Notes under the pieces: model-generated
The model's input: only the letters and a program-made list of their open reading frames with translations
Database searches by the model: none
What the model was told of the DNA's origin: nothing
Position numbers and translations under genes: made by a program
Origin: Thermoflexales bacterium
GTDB lineage: Bacteria > Chloroflexota > Anaerolineae > Fen-1058
DNA: 6,341 nucleotides
Assembly: GCA_030834835.1 (NCBI GenBank)
Contig: JAUQXD010000729.1
Span: 1-6,341 of the forward strand
Reading direction: 5' to 3'
Shown: in pieces, positions 1 to 4,286 of the stretch
Layout: each line of letters opens with the position of its first letter
Position numbering within the stretch: the first letter of the stretch is position 1

Positions 1-1
1 A

Positions 2-151
2 GATTGGCCAATATCGGGTATTTGGCAAAATGATGCGCAGCTCACAATAGGCTTGCAGTGGACGTGCACGGAAGGCAACCCTGAAGGCGTTTATGTGCTC
101 GATTTGACCACGCTGGATGCTAAGAAAATTCGCGGGCTGAAACCCGATTAG
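2..151 (+). CDS. 3' end of an unidentified protein (partial)
   Basis: The frame starting at base 2 is open for 49 codons and stops at TAG 149-151. The visible peptide begins Asp-Trp-Pro-Ile-Ser-Gly-Ile-Trp and ends Ile-Arg-Gly-Leu-Lys-Pro-Asp. It alternates hydrophobic and polar residues (GVYVLDLTTLDAKKIRGL), as expected of beta strands. The phrase 'VYVLDLTTLD' resembles the outer strand of a WD40/TolB-type propeller blade, but the fragment is too short to assign a family. A good intrinsic terminator 53 bases after the stop supports this being a genuine gene end. The start and most of the protein lie outside the window. Confidence 0.7.
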   Translation, partial: DWPISGIWQNDAQLTIGLQWTCTEGNPEGVYVLDLTTLDAKKIRGLKPD

Positions 152-204
152 TTTTCTGGGCTGCCTTGTATGAAGATGACAACGTATCGAGTGTTACATT
201 GGGG

Positions 205-234
205 CCGCCGATCGAGTTTCGATCGGCGGTTTTT
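205..234 (+). terminator. Rho-independent terminator after the partial gene
   Basis: A perfect 11-bp stem is formed by CCGCCGATCGA (205-215) and TCGATCGGCGG (219-229), with a 3-nt loop GTT (216-218). Five T residues follow at 230-234, then ATTT. The U-tract is on the plus-strand side, so it ends transcription of the partial upstream gene and insulates the kinase gene that starts at 308. Confidence 0.93.
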
Positions 235-267
235 ATTTGGATACTGGTGGGGTGCGATCGGCATTCA

Positions 268-276
268 TGGTAAGAT
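268..276 (+). promoter_or_regulatory. possible extended -10 promoter for the sensor kinase
   Basis: TGGTAAGAT reads as an extended -10 element (TG, one base, then a TAAGAT hexamer matching TATAAT at four of six positions). No convincing -35 box lies 16-18 bases upstream. The only space for a kinase promoter between the terminator and the start codon is about 70 bases, which is why this weak match is listed. It would give a leader of about 25 nt. Confidence 0.25.
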
Positions 277-307
277 CAATTCGGGCCAGGGCCAGCAGGG
301 GGAATAG

Positions 308-2773
308 ATGAACAAACGTTATCGATCCTTACTTTCGCGCTGCTCAACATGGGGAAGTGTGATCCTGTTGGTGAGCGTGCTGGCCGCCTGCGCCTCGACG
401 CCGTCGCCGCCAAACAACCCGCCGCTCGCTGCCCTTCGCGTGGTCATGGACAATAACTATCCACCCTATGTCTTTCAGAATGACAGGGGCGAAGTGCAAG
501 GTATCCTGATCGATCAGTGGAAGTTGTGGGAAGAACGCACTGGCGTGAAGGCAATCATCACAGCGCTGCCGTGGGGCGAGGCGCTGCAACGCATGCAGGC
601 CGGGGAGTTCGACGTCATCGACACGATTTTCTACACGGATGAACGCGCCAAAATCCTCGATTTTACAGCCGCATATGCCCGAATCGATGTTCCCATTTTC
701 TTCCAGAACAACATCTCTGGCATCGCCGACGCCGGCAGCCTGAAAGGCTTTCGGGTCGCCGTCAAATCCGGCGATGCCAATGCCGACTATCTGCTCAGCC
801 GGGGCATCACCGATCTGGCTTATTACAACAGCTATGAAGAGATTATCGAAGCCGCCGCTCGAAGCGAGCAGGCCATCTTCGTTATCGACCAGCCGCCCGC
901 GCTGTATTTTCTCTACAAGTTTGGCCTTCAGGAGCAGTTCAATCATTCGGCGCCGCTCTACAGCGGCGAGTTTCATCGCGCGGTTAAGCGTGGCAACACG
1001 GCTGTCCTCAACCTGATCGAAGACGGTTTTGCCCGCATTCAGCCTTCGGAATACCAGGCGATCGATCGGCGGTGGCTGGGCACCCGTGAAATGAACACAT
1101 GGCAGCAGTGGGGGCCATACCTGGCGACGGGATCAGTAATAGTTCTACTGATCATCCTGGTGCTGATCGTGTTCAGCCGGACGCTGCAGAAGCGCGTCCG
1201 GCAGCGCACGCTGGAGCTGGAGGAAACGGCTGAAGCCCTGCACGAAAACCGCCGTTTCCTGGCGGATCTGATCGAATACAGCGGCGCGCTGATCGTGGTT
1301 AAAGACCGCGAGGGCCGCTATGAGCTCATCAACCGCAAGTGGGAAGACGTAACCGGCTTGAAACGCGAAGACGTCATCGGCCAGACCGATGACGTCTTAT
1401 TCCCAGGCCCTATCGGCCGGCAATTCCGCGAGAATGATCTGGAAGTGATCGAATCGGGTGCGGCGTTGGAACGAGAAGAAATACTGGACGGCGCCCGGGG
1501 CCGGCGGTTTTTCATCTCGATCAAATTCCCCGTGCGCGGCGAGGATGGCGGCGTCAAAGGCATCTGCGGGATGATCACCGAAATTACCGAGCGCAAGCAG
1601 GCGGAAGAGGCGCTGAAGGAAAGCGAACGCCTGCTGAATCGATCGCAAGCAATTGCGCAGGTGGGCCACTGGCAGTGGGATACGCGGACCAATCAGGTCA
1701 ACTGGTCGGCTGAGATGTACCGCATCTTTGGCATCGACCGCGAGAATTTCACAGGCAACCTGACCGAAATCATCGATGCCGCCATCCATCCCAATGACCG
1801 GGAACGGGTCATGAAGTCGAATGAGACCGTGCTGACTGAACGGAAGTCGGAGACGCTTGAGTATCGAGTCGTGTGGCCGGATAGCACGATTCGTCATGTC
1901 TGGGCGCAGCCAGGCGACAGTATTTTTGACGACGCCGGGAATATCATTCTTCTGTCGGGGGTGGTGCAGGATATCACCGAACGCAAGCGAGCCGAGGCGG
2001 AGATCACGCAGTTGAATCAGGATCTGGAACGACGCGTCGCCGATCGAACGCGTGAACTGGCCGCGGCGAATGCGCGGCTCACCGAGCTCGATCAACTCAA
2101 GTCGAAATTCGTCTCGGATGTGTCGCACGAACTGCGCACCCCGATTGCCAATTTGAAGCTCTACATCGACTTGCTGGAGCGCGGCAAGCCTGAGAAGCAG
2201 GCGCAATATATCACGGTGCTGCACCAGCAGGTGCGCCGGGTAGCCGCACTGGTCGACGATATTCTCGATCTGTCGCGGTTGGAGCGTCGCAAAGAGCAAG
2301 GCCCGGTCTATCGGGCGGTGGCGCTCAATGAGCTGGTCGATCAAATCGTGCTGGCGCATCAGCCGCGCGCCGAAGCCGATGGGCTGCACTTAACCTTCGA
2401 GCCGGCGCCCGATCTGCCGCCCGTGCGGGCCGATTGGAATCAACTGGCGCAGGTGGTGACCAACCTGGTGGCGAATGCACTGAGTTATACGTCGGCCGGT
2501 TACGTGCGGGTTAGTACCTGCGCGGAGAACAATCGGGTGTGCCTGCGTGTGGCGGACAGTGGCAGCGGAATTGTGCCCGACGACCTGCCGCACCTGTTTG
2601 AGCGTTTTTACCGCGGTCAGCATGTGTTGAAGAACGATGTGCCGGGCACGGGGTTGGGCCTGGCCATTGTCAAAGAGATCGTCGATCTGCACGAAGGTCA
2701 GCTTGAGGTTGATAGCCAGCCTGGTCAGGGCACTACGTTCCGGGTGTGGTTACCGGTAGCAGAGGCGGTTTGA
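308..2773 (+). CDS. membrane sensor histidine kinase: SBP_bac_3 - TM - PAS - PAS - HisKA - HATPase_c
   Basis: This 821-residue protein is a two-component sensor kinase that should sense a small extracytoplasmic ligand. Residues 1-28 form a basic/hydrophobic signal with lipobox L25-A26-A27-C28. Residues about 43-258 are a family-3 solute-binding (amino-acid type) domain. T110-D-E-R113 and D194 appear to match the Arg and Asp that bind the alpha-carboxylate and alpha-amino groups in that family. A transmembrane helix lies at about 271-290, followed by PAS 1 (about 315-430), PAS 2 of PAS_3 type (about 437-560), a coiled coil, and HisKA with phospho-acceptor H607 in SHELRTP. The HATPase has an N-box (N719, N723), G1 D750-SGSG, F-box 763-770 and G2 G780-TGLGL. 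All catalytic motifs are intact. Unlike BvgS/EvgS there is one sensor domain and no receiver or HPt. The ATG is preceded by AGGGGGAA (297-304), a good Shine-Dalgarno site. No response regulator is adjacent; the ligand is unknown. Confidence 0.95.
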   Translation: MNKRYRSLLSRCSTWGSVILLVSVLAACASTPSPPNNPPLAALRVVMDNNYPPYVFQNDRGEVQGILIDQWKLWEERTGVKAIITALPWGEALQRMQAGEFDVIDTIFYTDERAKILDFTAAYARIDVPIFFQNNISGIADAGSLKGFRVAVKSGDANADYLLSRGITDLAYYNSYEEIIEAAARSEQAIFVIDQPPALYFLYKFGLQEQFNHSAPLYSGEFHRAVKRGNTAVLNLIEDGFARIQPSEYQAIDRRWLGTREMNTWQQWGPYLATGSVIVLLIILVLIVFSRTLQKRVRQRTLELEETAEALHENRRFLADLIEYSGALIVVKDREGRYELINRKWEDVTGLKREDVIGQTDDVLFPGPIGRQFRENDLEVIESGAALEREEILDGARGRRFFISIKFPVRGEDGGVKGICGMITEITERKQAEEALKESERLLNRSQAIAQVGHWQWDTRTNQVNWSAEMYRIFGIDRENFTGNLTEIIDAAIHPNDRERVMKSNETVLTERKSETLEYRVVWPDSTIRHVWAQPGDSIFDDAGNIILLSGVVQDITERKRAEAEITQLNQDLERRVADRTRELAAANARLTELDQLKSKFVSDVSHELRTPIANLKLYIDLLERGKPEKQAQYITVLHQQVRRVAALVDDILDLSRLERRKEQGPVYRAVALNELVDQIVLAHQPRAEADGLHLTFEPAPDLPPVRADWNQLAQVVTNLVANALSYTSAGYVRVSTCAENNRVCLRVADSGSGIVPDDLPHLFERFYRGQHVLKNDVPGTGLGLAIVKEIVDLHEGQLEVDSQPGQGTTFRVWLPVAEAV

Positions 2774-3001
2774 AACCTGTCAGGCGAGAGGCCGACAGCG
2801 ATGCGACGCTCGTGGACAGCCGGCTAACGATCAATAGCAACAACGAAGCGTCAGCAGTAAGCGAACGATCGGCGTTTTCATAAGCCCCCCCGGCCGGCCT
2901 GTGTCACTTCGCTCGTTGCGATCAGCGAGGCAACACCGGCTTCTGATAGATTGAGCGGCGGGTGGAGTGGTTGCGGCTGGTTGCCGCCGGCGGACGTTCG
3001 T
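2774..3001. other. convergent intergenic region without a clear terminator
   Basis: This 228-bp gap separates the ends of two converging transcription units. I see no ORF with coding character and no stem followed by a T-run on either strand. The best structures are a 9-bp imperfect inverted repeat, GACGCTCGT (2805-2813) against ACGAAGCGTC (2843-2852, one bulged A), a run of seven C at 2885-2891, and a repeated GGTTGC(C/G)GC motif near 2970-2988. None is strong enough to call functional. Confidence 0.5.
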
Positions 3002-3208
3002 TTAACTGTGATCGCGCAGCCAGAGGTTGATTTCTGTTTCCGCGCGGGCCTGGCCGTAGCCGTGCCAGTCCCGTAACATGACGACGAGTTCGGCTCGCCG
3101 ATTGTTCAGCCGGGCGATGTCGTCGCCGGTGAGCCTGTTCCCCGGTTCCTTCATGGGGCCGTTGGTGACGTGTAGTTTATTGCGGGGAATCTTCCTGGTT
3201 GCAAGCAT
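3002..3208 (-). CDS. CsbD-like small stress protein
   Basis: This 68-residue protein has its C-terminal two thirds laid out like the CsbD (UPF0337) family: RLTGDDI (25-31) for the usual KLTDDDL, then NRRAELV (36-42) for GKRDQLV, then a GY pair (50-51) followed by an Ala/Glu-rich helix ending NLWLRD. CsbD proteins are abundant small hydrophilic proteins induced by general stress, of unknown biochemical function. The N-terminal third is divergent and lacks the usual Trp-Gly. The ATG at 3208 was chosen because AGGGAGA stands 7 nt upstream. A longer frame from an ATG at 3265 would start inside the inverted repeat and has no ribosome binding site. It lies 76 nt after the CarD-like gene on the same strand and is probably the last gene of the operon. 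The family match is by eye, so confidence is moderate. Confidence 0.7.
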   Translation of the reverse strand: MLATRKIPRNKLHVTNGPMKEPGNRLTGDDIARLNNRRAELVVMLRDWHGYGQARAETEINLWLRDHS

Positions 3209-3240
3209 GTCAATTCTCCCTGTGGTTATGCCAAAGCGGA

Positions 3241-3279
3241 ACCGCCTCGCTACTATGGCTAGCATAGTAGCGAGGCGGT
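3241..3279. repeat. perfect 17-bp inverted repeat between the CarD-like and CsbD-like genes
   Basis: The arms ACCGCCTCGCTACTATG (3241-3257) and CATAGTAGCGAGGCGGT (3263-3279) are exact reverse complements, with a 5-nt spacer GCTAG. In RNA from either strand this makes a very stable hairpin. It begins 5 bases past the stop of the CarD-like gene and ends 32 bases before the start of the CsbD-like gene. It is not a standard intrinsic terminator: in minus-strand sense it is followed by TCCGCTTTGG, and in plus sense by CATAGCTAAAC, neither a T-run. It may be a partial terminator, an mRNA-stability element that uncouples the two genes, or one copy of a dispersed palindromic repeat. Confidence 0.9.
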
Positions 3280-3284
3280 CATAG

Positions 3285-3785
3285 CTAAACTTTATAAGCT
3301 ACCTGGCCGGCGCGCAGCAATGCCCCCACTTCCTGAGTTGCTTCCAGGTTGGACTGGCCGGTAGCAGCCGCCCATTCCCGCCCCAGATTCTCGCGGACCT
3401 TTTTAAGCAGCGTTGCATCGGTTTCGCCCATGGGCCGATTCCAGCCCAGCGCTGTCAGGTCGCGGACGATCTCGCACATCACCTGAAACGAGCTCTGAGT
3501 GAGTCGCTCAATGAGTTCGAGGTGCCGCTTCTTGAAATCACGCACGAGCAGGGTCGGCTGGCTGCTGAGCACCGTGCGATAGTGTTCGAGGTCCTGTTTG
3601 CGAGTGACGGCCCGCAGGGTGGTTGACCCGTCAGCCTGCACCGGCATCCAGACCGTGGCCGTGCCGATGGCAAGGACATAGTACCAACGCAGGCCGCTGG
3701 CGGCGAGTTCCCGCTCTTCCAATCGCACGATGTTGCCCACTCCGTAGTTGGGGTGGACGACATCATCACCTGATCTGAACTCCAT
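3285..3785 (-). CDS. CarD/CdnL-family transcription regulator
   Basis: This 166-residue protein has a typical length for the family (about 160). Residues 1-60 match the RNA-polymerase-interacting, TRCF-like Tudor domain: F-x-x-GDDVVHPNYGVG (3-17) followed by strands containing WYYVLAIG and TVWMPV. Residues about 64-160 form the helical DNA-binding domain, where EIVRDL (105-110) aligns with EVVRDL of mycobacterial CarD. CarD/CdnL proteins bind the RNA polymerase beta subunit at promoters and stabilise the open complex, mainly at rRNA and growth genes. In my by-eye alignment the Trp that wedges into the promoter minor groove is replaced by F84. The start is well supported: GGAG lies 6 nt upstream of the ATG. 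The gene follows the RRM gene by 51 nt with no terminator between, so the two are probably co-transcribed. Confidence 0.9.
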   Translation of the reverse strand: MEFRSGDDVVHPNYGVGNIVRLEERELAASGLRWYYVLAIGTATVWMPVQADGSTTLRAVTRKQDLEHYRTVLSSQPTLLVRDFKKRHLELIERLTQSSFQVMCEIVRDLTALGWNRPMGETDATLLKKVRENLGREWAAATGQSNLEATQEVGALLRAGQVAYKV

Positions 3786-3836
3786 GAATTGCTCCTTTTC
3801 AGGGTTGCCAGAGACAGATTCGCGGCTGACGACTGG

Positions 3837-4130
3837 TTAGAACCCGCGATAACCGCCGCCGCCGCGGCTGTTGCTGCGCTCTTCGCGCGGTTTGGCCATA
3901 TTCACGGTCAGCGGGCGTTCGCCCAGCTGATAGGCGTTAAACAGTCCGATGGCTTTCTGGGCGTCCACCTGGCTTGTCATCTCGACAAACCCAAAGCCCT
4001 TCGAAGTGCCGGTATCGCGATCTTTGATCACCGCCACAGATACGACCGTGCCGGCCTGCGCGAACAGCGTGCGCAACTCGTCTTCCGAGGTCGTGTACGA
4101 CAGGTTACCTACATACAGCTTTGCTTCCAT
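3837..4130 (-). CDS. single-RRM RNA-binding protein with short glycine-rich tail
   Basis: This 97-residue protein is almost entirely one RNA recognition motif. RNP2 is LYVGNL (5-10) and RNP1 is KGFGFVEM (44-51), with the aromatic RNA-stacking residues Y6, F46 and F48 present. The domain ends near residue 80 and is followed by a basic, Gly-rich tail (RSNSRGGGGYRGF). Bacterial proteins of this type (cyanobacterial Rbp proteins, Chloroflexota and Chlorobi homologues) bind single-stranded RNA, and several are cold-induced. The ATG at 4130 is chosen because the RRM begins there and AAGGAG lies 9 nt upstream. A longer frame starting at 4223 would translate the leader terminator and is rejected. It is the first gene of the probable operon RRM - CarD-like - CsbD-like. 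The leader signals attenuation control. Confidence 0.93.
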   Translation of the reverse strand: MEAKLYVGNLSYTTSEDELRTLFAQAGTVVSVAVIKDRDTGTSKGFGFVEMTSQVDAQKAIGLFNAYQLGERPLTVNMAKPREERSNSRGGGGYRGF

Positions 4131-4150
4131 TTTCCGAATCTCCTTAGTGA

Positions 4151-4205
4151 CCGGCCAACTGCCGGAAAGAAAAAGCCGCCAAACCCGAAAGGGTCTGGCG
4201 GCAGT
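4151..4205 (-). promoter_or_regulatory. candidate attenuator with alternative RNA pairings
   Basis: After the terminator's U-tract comes a small hairpin, CCGGC (4165-4161), loop AGTTG, GCCGG (4155-4151), 7 nt before the RRM ribosome binding site. In addition ACTGCCG (4205-4199), which overlaps the first four bases of the terminator's 5' arm, is exactly complementary to CGGCAGT (4164-4158) within that small hairpin. The long-range 7-bp pairing cannot coexist with the intact base of the terminator stem or with the small hairpin. Direct complementarity is certain; a regulatory switch is inferred. Confidence 0.4.
4166..4202 (-). terminator. intrinsic terminator in the leader of the RRM gene
   Basis: In minus-strand sense GCCGCCAGACCC (4202-4191) pairs with GGGTTTGGCGGC (4186-4175): 12 bp with one G-U wobble and a TTTC tetraloop. 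The U-tract TTTTTCTTT (4174-4166) follows directly. It lies 85 nt past the stop of the propeller-protein gene, so it can terminate that transcript. It also lies upstream of the RRM ribosome binding site (4143-4140), with only about 22 bases between, too few for another promoter. Transcripts of the RRM operon must therefore read through it, which makes it a likely attenuator. Confidence 0.88.
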
Positions 4206-4237
4206 CAACACACCTAAATCCAATTGAACGTGTCTTT

Positions 4238-4246
4238 AGTATACCA
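4238..4246 (-). promoter_or_regulatory. extended -10 promoter for the RRM operon
   Basis: In minus-strand sense the sequence TGGTATACT combines an extended -10 TG with a TATACT hexamer that matches TATAAT at five of six positions. No good -35 hexamer stands at 16-18 bases upstream, which is tolerable for extended -10 promoters. Transcription would start near 4231 and give a leader of about 100 nt containing the terminator hairpin. It lies in the 84-bp spacer after the propeller-protein gene. Confidence 0.55.
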
Positions 4247-4286
4247 CAGATTCAGTCATATCTGCTCAGTGATCCTGTGACCACGT

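Noticed and set aside
344..976. 210-codon minus-strand frame opposite the kinase sensor domain
   Set aside because: It is antisense to a clear SBP_bac_3 domain, ends in an Arg/Gly low-complexity run and shows no domain or ribosome binding site.
1397..2389. 330-codon open frame on the minus strand inside the kinase gene
   Set aside because: It lies wholly antisense to the HisKA and PAS coding region with intact motifs, reads as Arg/His/Leu-rich shadow sequence and has no family features.
2805..2852. imperfect inverted repeat after the kinase gene as its terminator
   Set aside because: The stem is 9 bp with a bulge, the loop is about 29 nt and no T-run follows within the expected distance.
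3209..3265. 19-residue N-terminal extension of the CsbD-like protein from an ATG at 3265
   Set aside because: The ATG sits at the start of one arm of the 17-bp inverted repeat and lacks a ribosome binding site; the ATG at 3208 has AGGGAGA at ideal spacing.
3078..3284. 68-codon plus-strand frame overlapping the CsbD-like gene and the inverted repeat
   Set aside because: It is antisense to a better-supported gene with a good Shine-Dalgarno and a family pattern, and its end runs through the palindrome.
4131..4223. N-terminal extension of the RRM protein by 31 residues from an upstream ATG at 4223
   Set aside because: It would translate the leader terminator hairpin, has no Shine-Dalgarno, and the RRM fold starts exactly at the ATG at 4130, which has AAGGAG upstream.
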